In this document: piece after piece, positions 50,705 to 60,246 of the stretch
Position numbering within the stretch: the first letter of the stretch is position 1
Layout of the letters: the number at the start of each line of letters is the position of its first letter
NCBI GenBank assembly: GCA_947501105.1
Contig: CANMUP010000003.1
Coordinates: 795,439 to 859,438, forward strand
DNA: 64,000 bases
Direction: 5' to 3'
Source: an uncultured Flaviramulus sp.
Lineage (GTDB): Bacteria; Bacteroidota; Bacteroidia; Flavobacteriales; Flavobacteriaceae
Notes under the pieces: model-generated
What the model saw: only the letters and a program-made list of their open reading frames with translations
What the model was told of the DNA's origin: nothing
Database searches by the model: none
Program-made: the position numbers and the translations under genes

Positions 50705-51754
50705 TTGAGTTTTTTAGAAATACTTCTTATCATTGTTAGTAGTGCAGGTCTGTTGCACGGTGTATTATTTGCCTTTTATTTATGTTTTTTTAAAAAGAAA
50801 AAAACGTTTACCAATCTTTTATTAGGGTTAATTTTAGTCTTTATGGCTTTCAGAATAGGCAAATCTGTAATGATGAATTTTGGTGACGATTTAGAGCCTA
50901 TATTTATTTTCGCAGGATTAGCGTTCTTATTATTAATAGGTCCTTTGTTAAGGTGGTATGTACTAGGAATGACACACCCTGGTTTTAAGTTACCAAAAAA
51001 TCACCTAATAGAATTAATTCCTTTTTGTTTGATTTTTTTTTCGAGTTTTTTTATCACAAAACAATGGTATGAAAGTAATAATAAAGAGGCAATTGTCTTA
51101 TTTGCTAGCGTTCTTATTTTTATTTACCTACACTTCGCTTTTTATATTTTCATTTCTTGGAGAGCTTTAAAAAATGTAAAGAAAAACTATCAAAAGGAAA
51201 CACAAACAAAATCACAAAAAGCAATATTTGATTGGTTAAGTCTACTAATCATTGGTTTGGTAATTATATGGCTTTCATATTTTTTAAATATTTTAGATGA
51301 TGAAGTGCCTTATATTATTGGTCCCATCGTGTATTCTTTGGCTATCTATTTTTTAAGCTATAAAGCATTTCAATTAAAAGCGACTGAAATAGACGGAGAT
51401 GCTTTTAAAGAGAATGATAATGCTATATTATTTAATAAAATCTCTAAAATAATTATTGATGATAAATTATACTTAGAATCTGATTTACCGCTATCAAAAT
51501 TAAGTAAACTGATTGGGCAAAGCACACAAAAAACATCTTCAGTTATCAATCAATATGCAAAACGAAACTTTAATGATTTCATCAATTATTATCGAATTCA
51601 AGATGCTAAAAAGTTGCTTTCAAACATAGGAAGTGAAAAATTCACCATTTCTTCAATAGCTTTCGACACTGGCTTTAGCAGCCTATCTTCTTTTAATAGT
51701 GCCTTTAAAAAGTTTGAAGGCACAACACCTTCTATGTATAGAAAATCAACTTAA
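50705..51754 (+). CDS. Membrane-bound AraC-family transcriptional regulator
   Basis: The 349-residue protein has about seven N-terminal hydrophobic helices (about 3-220) and a C-terminal AraC HTH domain (about 245-347). The HTH region has FNDFINYYRIQDAKKLLSN and the signature FTISSIAFDTGFSSLSSFNSAFKKFEG ending TPSMYRK. Bacteroidota have many such 7TM-AraC proteins; signals are mostly unknown. The start is TTG at 50705, as no ATG occurs before the second helix. It follows the DJ-1-like gene by 95 bases and may regulate it. Confidence 0.87.
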   Translation: MSFLEILLIIVSSAGLLHGVLFAFYLCFFKKKKTFTNLLLGLILVFMAFRIGKSVMMNFGDDLEPIFIFAGLAFLLLIGPLLRWYVLGMTHPGFKLPKNHLIELIPFCLIFFSSFFITKQWYESNNKEAIVLFASVLIFIYLHFAFYIFISWRALKNVKKNYQKETQTKSQKAIFDWLSLLIIGLVIIWLSYFLNILDDEVPYIIGPIVYSLAIYFLSYKAFQLKATEIDGDAFKENDNAILFNKISKIIIDDKLYLESDLPLSKLSKLIGQSTQKTSSVINQYAKRNFNDFINYYRIQDAKKLLSNIGSEKFTISSIAFDTGFSSLSSFNSAFKKFEGTTPSMYRKST

Positions 51755-51862
51755 TGGTTGAGTGACTGTCTTAAATTTAAATTCAATTCACTATTATTTG
51801 ATAATAAAATAAGTAGAAGGATATTTGTGCTAATGCTTTTCGTGTATATGAATCCGTTTTAA

Positions 51863-51881
51863 TACTGAAATAAATTCAGCA
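51863..51881. repeat. Dispersed palindrome TACTGAAATAAATTCAGCA
   Basis: An intergenic copy of the palindrome found in rnpB and before dnaX, with the flank CACAAG also shared with the rnpB copy at 48861-48885. Otherwise the 329-bp gap 51755-52083 shows no gene; it is AT-rich. Confidence 0.65.
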
Positions 51882-52060
51882 CAAGTGATTTATATACAAC
51901 GTTAAACGAAGTTATCAATTTTTTCTGACAAAGTCAAGAAAAACACATCATTAGCAACCGTATTTTTTTGTTAATAACTCCTATTAAATTTTAGGTTCTA
52001 AATTCTGAATTCTGAATTGAATTTTTAACTTTGTTAATTGTTCAACATAGCATCATGAGA

Positions 52061-52079
52061 TGCTGAAATAAATTCAGCA
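52061..52079. repeat. Dispersed palindrome TGCTGAAATAAATTCAGCA directly before dnaX
   Basis: The hairpin (7-bp arms) ends 4 bases before the TTG start of dnaX, and a second small hairpin GCATC-ATGA-GATGC lies just upstream (52050-52063). It occupies the place where a leader and ribosome binding region would be. Confidence 0.7.
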
Positions 52080-52083
52080 AAAA

Positions 52084-53817
52084 TTGGAACCTTTTGTAGT
52101 ATCGGCTCGTAAATACAGACCCCAAACGTTTAAAGACGTAGTTGGGCAGCAAGCTATTACAAATACCTTACTAAATGCTATTGAAAATAATCATTTAGCA
52201 CAAGCCTTGTTATTTACAGGACCTCGAGGTGTTGGTAAAACAACTTGCGCACGTATTTTGGCAAAAATGATTAACAGTGATGGTTCTGAAACTAATGATG
52301 AAGATTTTGCATTTAATATTTTTGAATTAGATGCCGCTTCAAATAATTCTGTTGATGATATTAGAAGCCTTACTGACCAAGTTCGAATTCCACCTCAGGT
52401 AGGAAAGTATAAAGTGTATATTATTGATGAGGTACATATGCTATCTCAAGCTGCCTTTAATGCCTTTCTTAAAACCTTAGAAGAACCGCCAAAACATTGT
52501 ATTTTTATTTTAGCAACCACCGAAAAGCATAAAATAATTCCAACTATTTTATCGCGTTGTCAAATTTTCGATTTTAAACGCATAACGGTAAAAGATGCTA
52601 AAGAATATCTAAAATATATTGCTAACGAACAAGGTATAACTGCCGAGGATGATGCATTACATATTATAGCTCAAAAAGCAGATGGTGCCATGCGAGATGC
52701 TTTATCTATTTTTGATAGAGTGGTTAGTTTTTCTGGTAAAAATTTAACTCGACAAGCAGTTACTGAGAATTTAAATGTGCTTGATTACGAAACTTATTTT
52801 ACGAGTACAGATCTTATATTAGAAAATAAAATTCCAGAATTGTTGCTACAGTTTAATAATACGCTTTCAAAAGGATTTGACGGGCATCACTACATTGCTG
52901 GATTAGCATCACATTTTAGAGATTTGTTAGTTAGCAAAACCGCAGAAACCATAGAACTGTTAGAGGTTGGTGATCAAACCAAAAACAAATATTTAGAGCA
53001 ATCTAAAAAAGCTTCACAAGAGTTTCTGTTACAAGGTATAAATCTTGCTAACGATTGCGATCTCAAATACAAAACTAGCAAAAACCAACGCTTACTCGTT
53101 GAGTTATGTATCATGCAGCTTGCCTCTATCACTTTTGATGGAGAAAAAAAAAATAGCAAACATTACATAATTCCGCCTTCCTATTTTAAAAAGAAAGGCA
53201 TCACTCCTATTCCTGTTAGTGTACCACCAAAAACTACTGAAAACAAAACTACAGAAGTTGAAGAGCACGCTACTGTTATTAAAAAAGAGGAAACAGTATC
53301 AGTTGCTTCTAATTTTCAAGTAAAAGAACCACCTAAAATCGTTTTAAAGCAGGATAGCAAACGTACATCTGGACTTTCATTAAGTAGCATAAGAGCAAAA
53401 AAAGAACATCAAATACGGCAAATGGATGTTGTTATTGATGAAGAAAATTTGCCAAAAGATCCGTTTACAGAAAAACAGTTAGTTGAAGTATGGAACACTT
53501 ATGTTAAAAAAATTGAAGAAAAAGGACAATATAATTTAGCTTCAATTTTATCAATTGACACACCTAAATTAAAAGACACCACTATTCATTTAGAATTTCC
53601 TAATGCAACAAATAAGGTAGAAGTTGAACGTCAGCAATATGGTTTATTAGGCTTCATTAGAAAAACTTTGAATAATTTTGATATTGCTTTATCTATAACA
53701 GTAAACGAGGTTTTAGAGAAAAAATACGCTTACACAAGTATGGATAAATTTGAGAAATTAAAGGAGAAAAACCCAAGTATTGATACTTTAAGAAAAACTT
53801 TCAATTTAGATATTTAA
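52084..53817 (+). CDS. dnaX: DNA polymerase III subunit gamma/tau
   Basis: The 577-residue clamp-loader ATPase begins EPFVVSARKYRPQTFKDVVG, with Walker A FTGPRGVGKTT (44-54), Walker B YIIDEVHML, sensor 1 IFILATTEKHKIIPTILSRC and the C-terminal tau-like region (about 400-577). The usual zinc-binding cysteine cluster after Walker A is absent (INSDGSETNDEDFAFNIFELD). The only start compatible with the family is TTG at 52084, since a stop lies upstream in frame; it follows a palindrome directly. Confidence 0.95.
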   Translation: MEPFVVSARKYRPQTFKDVVGQQAITNTLLNAIENNHLAQALLFTGPRGVGKTTCARILAKMINSDGSETNDEDFAFNIFELDAASNNSVDDIRSLTDQVRIPPQVGKYKVYIIDEVHMLSQAAFNAFLKTLEEPPKHCIFILATTEKHKIIPTILSRCQIFDFKRITVKDAKEYLKYIANEQGITAEDDALHIIAQKADGAMRDALSIFDRVVSFSGKNLTRQAVTENLNVLDYETYFTSTDLILENKIPELLLQFNNTLSKGFDGHHYIAGLASHFRDLLVSKTAETIELLEVGDQTKNKYLEQSKKASQEFLLQGINLANDCDLKYKTSKNQRLLVELCIMQLASITFDGEKKNSKHYIIPPSYFKKKGITPIPVSVPPKTTENKTTEVEEHATVIKKEETVSVASNFQVKEPPKIVLKQDSKRTSGLSLSSIRAKKEHQIRQMDVVIDEENLPKDPFTEKQLVEVWNTYVKKIEEKGQYNLASILSIDTPKLKDTTIHLEFPNATNKVEVERQQYGLLGFIRKTLNNFDIALSITVNEVLEKKYAYTSMDKFEKLKEKNPSIDTLRKTFNLDI

Positions 53818-53827
53818 ACAATTGTTT

Positions 53828-54397
53828 ATGAGGAATTTAGTATTTTTATTTTTTATTTTGTTTATTGTTTTAACGAGTTGCGACGGGCGAGACAGAAAGC
53901 ATAAAACAAATGCTGAAGTTTTAAAAGAGCACAAATTGTTTGATTCTTTTTCTGAACATGTAAAATACATCCCTGAGCAGCCTACAGAAGTTTTTACAGA
54001 TACTATTTTGAGTACAGGTTTTCAGGTTAAAATAAAATACTATTCGCTTGAAAATGATTTTATATCTAAAACTACAAACGCATCAAACGATAAGAATAAT
54101 ACAACTCATTTTAAAAATTTTGAAGCACAATTTCAAGTTTCTAAAAACAACAACTTATTAACTAGAGATTTTATCAATAAAGAAATGTTCAGCAAATTTG
54201 AGTCTAAAGCATTTTGGGCAGCTGCCATTATGCAATTTGTTTGGATAGATTATGAAAACTCTTCTGAAGATTTTATAACGTTGAACACTTCCTTCCACTT
54301 ACCAGAAACTGAAGAATACAAAGACTTTAGTATTATAATTAATAAATTTGGAGAAATTAAAATAAGAGCGATTAATCTTGTTGAAAACATATTATAG
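53828..54397 (+). CDS. Lipoprotein of unknown function
   Basis: The protein (189 residues from the ATG at 53828; a TTG two codons earlier is also possible) has a lipobox FIVLTSC with Cys18. A mainly beta-strand/helix domain I do not recognise follows. It lies just after dnaX and 2 bases before miaE, so the three are probably cotranscribed. No functional prediction. Confidence 0.65.
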   Translation: MRNLVFLFFILFIVLTSCDGRDRKHKTNAEVLKEHKLFDSFSEHVKYIPEQPTEVFTDTILSTGFQVKIKYYSLENDFISKTTNASNDKNNTTHFKNFEAQFQVSKNNNLLTRDFINKEMFSKFESKAFWAAAIMQFVWIDYENSSEDFITLNTSFHLPETEEYKDFSIIINKFGEIKIRAINLVENIL

Positions 54398-54399
54398 CT

Positions 54400-54981
54400 A
54401 TGCTAGGATTAAAATTACCAACCGATCCACGTTGGGTTAACATTGTAGAAAAGAACATTGAAGAAATACTTACAGACCATGCTTTTTGCGAACAAAAGGC
54501 AACAAGTACAGCCATTTCCTTAATTGTTAGTTTCCCTGAATATACTGAGTTAGTACAAGAAATGGTCGCTTTAGTTAAAGAAGAAATAAGCCATTTTAAA
54601 ATGGTGCATGATATTATTTTAGAGCGTGGTTGGACTTTGGGTAGAGATAGACGTGATGATTATGTTATACAGCTAATTAAGTTTTTCCCGAAAGGAGGAA
54701 GCAGAACCACGCAATTAGTACATCGCTTGTTATATGCTGCATTAATAGAAGCTAGAAGCTGTGAACGTTTTAGGCTAATATCAGAAGAATTACGAGATAA
54801 AGAATTGGCAGATTTTTACAGAAAACTAATGGTGAGCGAAGCTAATCATTATACCATGTTTTTAGGGTTTGCTAGACAATACGGAAACAAAAAAGAAGTT
54901 GACACCAAATGGCAACAACTTCTTGAATATGAAGGTAAAATCATGGCAAATCTCGGAAAGTCCGAGACTATTCATGGTTAA
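54400..54981 (+). CDS. miaE: tRNA-(ms2io6A37) hydroxylase MiaE-like diiron enzyme
   Basis: The 193-residue protein has the MiaE-type ferritin-like four-helix bundle. Diiron ligands are visible in DHAFCEQKATSTA, VKEEISHFKMVHDI, EARSCERFRLISEEL and VSEANHYTMFLGFARQ. MiaE hydroxylates the isopentenyl group of ms2i6A37 in tRNA. The family symbol is used for bacteroidetes homologues; substrate has rarely been tested there. The stop overlaps the convergent outer-membrane protein stop by 4 bases. Confidence 0.85.
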   Translation: MLGLKLPTDPRWVNIVEKNIEEILTDHAFCEQKATSTAISLIVSFPEYTELVQEMVALVKEEISHFKMVHDIILERGWTLGRDRRDDYVIQLIKFFPKGGSRTTQLVHRLLYAALIEARSCERFRLISEELRDKELADFYRKLMVSEANHYTMFLGFARQYGNKKEVDTKWQQLLEYEGKIMANLGKSETIHG

Positions 54982-55568
54982 AATTTATAACCAATTCCTA
55001 TTTGGATATTAGAGTTTTTAGCTTCAGCACTTAGTTTTTCATCAAAAATATTAGAGAAGCCATAAGTATATCTTACATCTGCAAAAAGCACGTGTGATAA
55101 TTTATATTCTAAACCACCAACACCTGAATAAGCAAAGTTTTTAACACCATCTTCATATTTATGGACTTTTAAACCCACTTGTGGGCCAGCTCCAATATGA
55201 ACTTTTTCGCTAAGTCTAAATCTAAAAAGAATAGGTGCTTGTATATAATCTAAATGTAACTTTTCTTCATTAGCACCTTCAGCTGAAAATTGGATTTCTG
55301 GTGCTAAAGAAACCGTTTTAGACAAGCCTATATTGGCAAAAAAACCAATATATATGCTATTTCTATGTTTATTAGCCATAGTAGGTGTAGTATCAAAACT
55401 AAGATTGGAAATATTATAACCTCCTCTTACACCATACATTACACCATGAAATGTTGAGCCTTTTGGCTTTACATTTACTGAATCTTTAACTTTATTAGAA
55501 TCCTTATCTTGAGAAAATCCATAAAATGAAAAACCAAGTAGTACTGTTAATAGTAATAATTTTTTCAT
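54978..55568 (-). CDS. Outer-membrane beta-barrel protein (OMP_b-brl family)
   Basis: The 196-residue protein has a signal peptide (1-19, FYGFSQ). It then shows alternating hydrophobic strands such as MYGVRGGYNISNLSF, SIYIGFFANIGLS, VHIGAGPQVGLKV and a C-terminal IQIGIGYKF ending in Phe, typical of an 8-stranded barrel recognised by BAM. Similar small porin-like proteins are common in Bacteroidota; no substrate can be named. Confidence 0.8.
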   Translation of the reverse strand: MKKLLLLTVLLGFSFYGFSQDKDSNKVKDSVNVKPKGSTFHGVMYGVRGGYNISNLSFDTTPTMANKHRNSIYIGFFANIGLSKTVSLAPEIQFSAEGANEEKLHLDYIQAPILFRFRLSEKVHIGAGPQVGLKVHKYEDGVKNFAYSGVGGLEYKLSHVLFADVRYTYGFSNIFDEKLSAEAKNSNIQIGIGYKF

Positions 55569-55675
55569 AAGTTATTATTTAATAGGTTTGGGTTTAAAAT
55601 AATAGCAATTTAATGCGAACGAATATATATTATAAAATTATAATACGTATATTTTAAAAGATGAATGGTAAAATT

Positions 55676-56581
55676 TTACTGTGTATTGCTAGAAACTGTA
55701 TCATAATATATACTTTTTATAATACCATCTGCTAAACCAATTTTTGGTACATATATATGTTTTGAGCCACTCCATTTCATTGCAGAGAGGTAAATTCGCA
55801 TAGCAGGAATAATAACATCTGCTCTATCTTGATTTAATGAAAGTTCCGTTATACGCTGCTCATAAGAGTAACTTTGAAGTAAGTGATAATATGAACTTAA
55901 ATAGAAATAAGTAAGCGGCTTACCCATTGCTTTACCTGATATTTTAAAGATTTTATTAATGTTTCCACCAGAACCTAAAACATCAATTTTATCATAAGCT
56001 TTTACACTTTTAGCTATCCATTGTTGTAATTCTTCCCACGCTTCTTTTTTAACCATATCGTTAAGAAGCCTTACTGTACCTATTTTAAACGATTTTGAAG
56101 CTACCTGCTTTCCTCTATGAATAACAGTAAACTCTGTACTACCGCCACCAACATCTACATATAAATACGTTTTATTTCTATCAATAAATTTATTTAAATC
56201 TGTAGCAGCAATAATAGCTGCTTCTTCTTCTCCTCCAATAACATCAATACTTATACCCGCTTGCTCTAAAACCAAATTAACTATCTTTTTTCCATTTTTA
56301 GATTCTCGCATTGCAGAAGTGGCGCAGGCTTTATATTTTACCACTTTATGAGATTTCATCAAAAGCTTAAACGCCAGCATTGTATCTAAAATACGCTGTG
56401 TATTTTCTTTTGAAATCTTTTTCTTAATAAAAACATCGGCTCCTAAACGAATAGGGACACGAACTAGCGAGTTTTTCTTAAACTGTACAGGTTTCCCTTC
56501 CTCTTCAATAATATTTGAAATTAGTAGTCTTACAGCATTCGAACCAATATCTATAGCTGCATATTTTTTTATTGAAAGCAT
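55676..56581 (-). CDS. ppx: Exopolyphosphatase / Ppx-GppA family phosphatase
   Basis: The 301-residue protein is the short form of the family. It has the phosphate-binding motif AAIDIGSNAVRLLI, CATSAMRESKNG, VIGGEEEAA and the second phosphate loop YLYVDVGGGSTEFTV. It degrades polyphosphate or (p)ppGpp terminal phosphates. It starts one base after the polyphosphate kinase stop, so synthesis and breakdown are encoded in one operon. Confidence 0.93.
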   Translation of the reverse strand: MLSIKKYAAIDIGSNAVRLLISNIIEEEGKPVQFKKNSLVRVPIRLGADVFIKKKISKENTQRILDTMLAFKLLMKSHKVVKYKACATSAMRESKNGKKIVNLVLEQAGISIDVIGGEEEAAIIAATDLNKFIDRNKTYLYVDVGGGSTEFTVIHRGKQVASKSFKIGTVRLLNDMVKKEAWEELQQWIAKSVKAYDKIDVLGSGGNINKIFKISGKAMGKPLTYFYLSSYYHLLQSYSYEQRITELSLNQDRADVIIPAMRIYLSAMKWSGSKHIYVPKIGLADGIIKSIYYDTVSSNTQ

Positions 56582-56582
56582 A

Positions 56583-58646
56583 CTAGTTTTCTAACTTGTT
56601 TTTATAATAATCATAAATAGCAAGTTGCGATCTTACTTTTTGTTTATCATTTAATTTATATTCGTTTTCTTGAGAAGTATTTATCAATCTAGCTTTAACA
56701 TTGTCACTCCAACAGATTGCATAGGTGTCAATAATTTCTTGTTTCAATGCATTGTCATAAATAGGGCAGCTTACTTCTACTCTTGTATCTATATTTCTTG
56801 TCATCCAATCTGCTGAAGAAATATACAGTTTACATTTATCGCCTTCACCAAAAATATATAATCTTGAATGCTCTAAAAATTTATCAACAACGCTAATCAC
56901 TTCAATGTTTTCACTCATGCCTTCTACTCCAGGTATTAAACAACAAATTCCTCTTACTATCATTTGGATTTTCACACCTGCTCGACTAGCTTCATATAAT
57001 TTGTCAATCATAACATAGCTAGAAATGCTATTCATTTTTAGCCGAATTCTACCAGTTTCTCCATTTTTTACCTTTTCAATCTCAGCATCAATAAGTTTAA
57101 ACACTGTATTTTGTGTATAATGTGGCGATGTTATCAAATGCTTATATCTGAAAATTTTATAATTGGCTCCAAAAAAGTTAAAAATCTTATTAACGTCTTT
57201 TAAAATACTCTGATCTGAAGTAAATAGCGTGTAATCTGTATAAATTTTTGCAGTAGATTCGTTAAAATTACCTGTGCTTATAAAACCGTAGCGTTTTAAT
57301 TTATTCCCTTCTTCCCTTTCTATAACACACATTTTGCTGTGCACTTTTAAGCCTTGAACGCCAAATATTAAATGAACACCTTCGTCTTTCATCTGTTGTG
57401 CATAATCTATATTGGCTTGTTCGTCAAAACGTGCCTGAATCTCAATAGATACAGTTACTGTTTTCCCATTAATTGCTGCATTTATAAGTGAACTTGCTAC
57501 ATGCGAAATTTCGGCTAAACGATAAATAGTAATTTTAATGGTTCTTACCTTAGGATCTAGAGCAGCTTCTCTTAAAAATTTCACTATGTATGAAAATTTA
57601 TGATAAGGCGCGTAAAGCAAATATTCTTTAGCTGCAATAGCCTCAAAAATACTAGACTCAAAACTAAGACCTTTAATACGTAAAGGCTCAATTTTCTTAT
57701 AAAGAAGATCCGTTCTCCCTAAACTTGGGAAACCCATATAATCTCGTCTATTATGGTATCTGCCACCAGGGATAATACTATCTGTATCGTCAATTCCCAT
57801 TTTAGACATCAAATACTCTAAAGTATCACTATTAATAGTTTTATCGTAAACAAACCTTACTGGCTCTCCTACTTGCCTGTGTTTAACACTATCTGATATT
57901 TTTTCTATAAAACTTTTACTTAAATCACTTTCAAAATCTAATTCAGCATCACGAGATATCTTAATCATGTGAGCCGAAATGCTTTTGTAATCAAAAATAT
58001 TGAATATGTCACCTAAGCAATGTCTTAATAAATCATCAATTAAAATGATATAACTTTTATTTCCTTGCTTAGGCAACTCAACAAAGCGATTTATAGATTT
58101 AGGGATTTCTAATAAAGCAAATTGTTTATTATTATCTGCCATTATCATTCTAACCGCCAAATAAGCTCCAGTATCTTTTAAATTTGGTAGTTGTACCAAA
58201 TCATTTAAAATAATTGTTACAAGAGCTGGACTTACATTTTCAACAAAGTGTTTTTTTATAAAATTGTGCTGTGCATTATCAATTTGGGTCTCATCAATTA
58301 TATAAATATCTTCTTCTTCTAATTTGGTTTTAATAGTGTTTAAAATATCTAAACTTTTGCTTTGTTGCTTTATAACAATTTGAGTAATTATTTCAAGTAA
58401 TTCTTTTGCTTTGATACCACCAAGTTGATTTTTACCTCCTTTTCCTGCTTCAACTATTCGTTTAACAGTAGCGTATCTGACCTTAAAAAATTCATCTAAA
58501 TTATTAGAAAAAATACCTAAAAAGCGTAATCGTTCAATTAATGGTACAGTTTCGTCTGATGCTTCTTGCAAAACTCTTGCATTAAACTGCAACCAGCTTA
58601 TTTCTCTATTAATATAAGTATTGTTCTTCTTATCGGCTTTGGTCAT
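56583..58646 (-). CDS. ppk1: Polyphosphate kinase 1
   Basis: The 687-residue enzyme makes polyphosphate from ATP. It begins NREISWLQFNARVLQEA, has the central ERLRFLGIFSNNLDEFFKVR, the catalytic-His segment GVQGLKVHSKMCVIER and the C-terminal SSADWMTRNIDTRVEV. Domains N, H, C1 and C2 are all present at usual length. Operon partner is ppx. A -7-like box (TATATTTG, minus strand, 58679-58672) lies 26 bp upstream of the start. Confidence 0.96.
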   Translation of the reverse strand: MTKADKKNNTYINREISWLQFNARVLQEASDETVPLIERLRFLGIFSNNLDEFFKVRYATVKRIVEAGKGGKNQLGGIKAKELLEIITQIVIKQQSKSLDILNTIKTKLEEEDIYIIDETQIDNAQHNFIKKHFVENVSPALVTIILNDLVQLPNLKDTGAYLAVRMIMADNNKQFALLEIPKSINRFVELPKQGNKSYIILIDDLLRHCLGDIFNIFDYKSISAHMIKISRDAELDFESDLSKSFIEKISDSVKHRQVGEPVRFVYDKTINSDTLEYLMSKMGIDDTDSIIPGGRYHNRRDYMGFPSLGRTDLLYKKIEPLRIKGLSFESSIFEAIAAKEYLLYAPYHKFSYIVKFLREAALDPKVRTIKITIYRLAEISHVASSLINAAINGKTVTVSIEIQARFDEQANIDYAQQMKDEGVHLIFGVQGLKVHSKMCVIEREEGNKLKRYGFISTGNFNESTAKIYTDYTLFTSDQSILKDVNKIFNFFGANYKIFRYKHLITSPHYTQNTVFKLIDAEIEKVKNGETGRIRLKMNSISSYVMIDKLYEASRAGVKIQMIVRGICCLIPGVEGMSENIEVISVVDKFLEHSRLYIFGEGDKCKLYISSADWMTRNIDTRVEVSCPIYDNALKQEIIDTYAICWSDNVKARLINTSQENEYKLNDKQKVRSQLAIYDYYKNKLEN

Positions 58647-58728
58647 TTTTTTATATAAGTAAATATGGTAACAAATATATTCTATTTGTGCTAATAATTT
58701 ATAGTGAAATTATTTATTAAAATGAGTA

Positions 58729-59214
58729 TTATTTTAAATCTTTAGGGAATAATGTGTAAATAGTTTTTCCTTTATTCAAATCTTTCCAATCATCTATATC
58801 AAAATTAATAATAGTAACTCCACAGGTTGGTACATTTTCTATATACTTATCGCCGTAAGTGTTAACAAAATCAGTAATTGCATAATTATGACCAAAAACC
58901 ATTAAACAGTTAATAGATTCCTCTACTTCTTTAATAGTTTTGATAAGATTGCTACCTGAAAAATCATATAAATCATAACTTAAATTCACTAAATCATCAC
59001 TAATACCTAAGCTTGAAACAAAAGCATTTGCTGTAGTTTTTGCACGAATAGCATCACTAGAAAGCACCTTATTTATTGTTAACCCTCTTTTTTTTAAATG
59101 ATTAGAAACTAACTTCGTGTCATTATCACCTCTTTTGTTAAGTGGCCTTTCATGATCAATTACATTATGCTTCCAAGAGGATTTTGCATGTCGTACTAAT
59201 ATTAATTTTTTCAT
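58729..59214 (-). CDS. sixA: SixA-like histidine phosphatase
   Basis: From the ATG at 59214 the protein has 161 residues and starts MKKLILVRHAKSSW, with the phosphohistidine RHA(K) motif of the branch-2/SixA group, HERPLNKRGDND and the late catalytic His in CLMVFGHNYAITDF. SixA dephosphorylates phosphohistidine residues on phosphorelay proteins; related enzymes act on small molecules. A longer frame to a non-ATG codon at 59274 would only add 20 residues over an AT-rich repeat region, so the ATG is preferred. Confidence 0.9.
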   Translation of the reverse strand: MKKLILVRHAKSSWKHNVIDHERPLNKRGDNDTKLVSNHLKKRGLTINKVLSSDAIRAKTTANAFVSSLGISDDLVNLSYDLYDFSGSNLIKTIKEVEESINCLMVFGHNYAITDFVNTYGDKYIENVPTCGVTIINFDIDDWKDLNKGKTIYTLFPKDLK

Positions 59215-59692
59215 AATTACTCGATTAAATGCAATTTTTATCGATAAAAAGTTGTTTTTGTCGATAAAATTCAATTTATTTGCTCAACAATTTATTATGA
59301 AGTTAATTAAAAATATAGAATGGAGGAAATTAATAACTTAAATTACAAGATGACAAGCAGTTATAAGATATGGGAATCGACAAGCTGATTAATAAAATCG
59401 ACAAAATGATTGTGTTACCCTTTTTATCGAATTTATAAGTGATTTAACATTTTTATTTGATAAAGCAGTAACATATATGTTGCTTTGCGTTACCTACTTA
59501 AAATTACCTACTTAAAATCGAAAAAATTATGACCCCGAATCTAATTTCCATTTTTAAAACAGCATTGATTTTCAATGTTTCCCTCACAGTTTTTCCCTCG
59601 AAAGCTTATAACTCTATTCGTTGTCTTTTAGTTATTCATAATAACTGAAAAGCAGGATTAGTGCTTATTAATATATTATAAATTTAATAATT
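59215..59692. promoter_or_regulatory. Intergenic region with clustered TCGAYAA motifs
   Basis: This 478-bp gap has no gene. It holds TCGATAAA at 59241 and 59261 (20 bp apart), TCGACAAG at 59377 and TCGACAAA at 59398 (21 bp apart), and TTTATCGA at 59423-59430. The paired 9-bp-like direct repeats at about two helical turns are reminiscent of LytTR-type regulator sites. They precede the adhesin gene pair and may regulate it. Confidence 0.4.
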
Positions 59693-60214
59693 ATGAAAAA
59701 TAAACCGGCATTAACATTTTACTCATTCTTACTAGTTTGCATAGTATCTATACTATCTATAGAAAATGCTACAGCTCAAGAAAATGGCATTTTCGAACTT
59801 ACAAATGATGACGAGTTGTCTAAAGTGAAAGTAAAGAAATATAAAGAAAAAAATAGAGGCAAATTTTATAACTTAACTCAAAAGCTACATACAACAGCAT
59901 ATATAAGTAATAATACTCTTAACAAAGTTTATGGAGAAGAGGAAATAAAAAAAATAACTTTTGGAGATAGCAAATCTTTTGGTTTGCTAAACGACAAGAA
60001 GTATGACAAAGTAGAGTTGATTACAATTAAGGTTGATAAAGTCATTGATTTAAATAATAATCTAGATTTAACAGCAAACGATAAACTTCCTAGCCTTAAA
60101 TACATATTTGTTAAATGCAATTTTAAATGCAATAAGCAGCAAATTAAAAAATTTGTAAAAGCTAATAAAAATTCTAACATAAGAATTTTTTATAGAACTG
60201 AATCATCATCATAA
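59693..60214 (+). CDS. Small exported protein of unknown function upstream of the adhesin
   Basis: The 173-residue protein has a signal peptide (1-28, NATAQE) and a Lys-rich mature part with no domain I know. It contains paired Cys residues in VKCNFKCNKQQ near the C-terminus. It lies 32 bases before the giant adhesin gene, so the two are likely cotranscribed and it could help the adhesin's export or anchoring; this is inference. Confidence 0.6.
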   Translation: MKNKPALTFYSFLLVCIVSILSIENATAQENGIFELTNDDELSKVKVKKYKEKNRGKFYNLTQKLHTTAYISNNTLNKVYGEEEIKKITFGDSKSFGLLNDKKYDKVELITIKVDKVIDLNNNLDLTANDKLPSLKYIFVKCNFKCNKQQIKKFVKANKNSNIRIFYRTESSS

Positions 60215-60246
60215 CAAAGCATAAGGTCAAAATAAAAGATTACGAC

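Noticed and set aside
59215..59274. N-terminal extension of SixA from a non-ATG start
   Set aside because: The extra 20 residues come from AT-rich repeat sequence, while the ATG at 59214 gives the canonical MKKLILVRHAKSS start.
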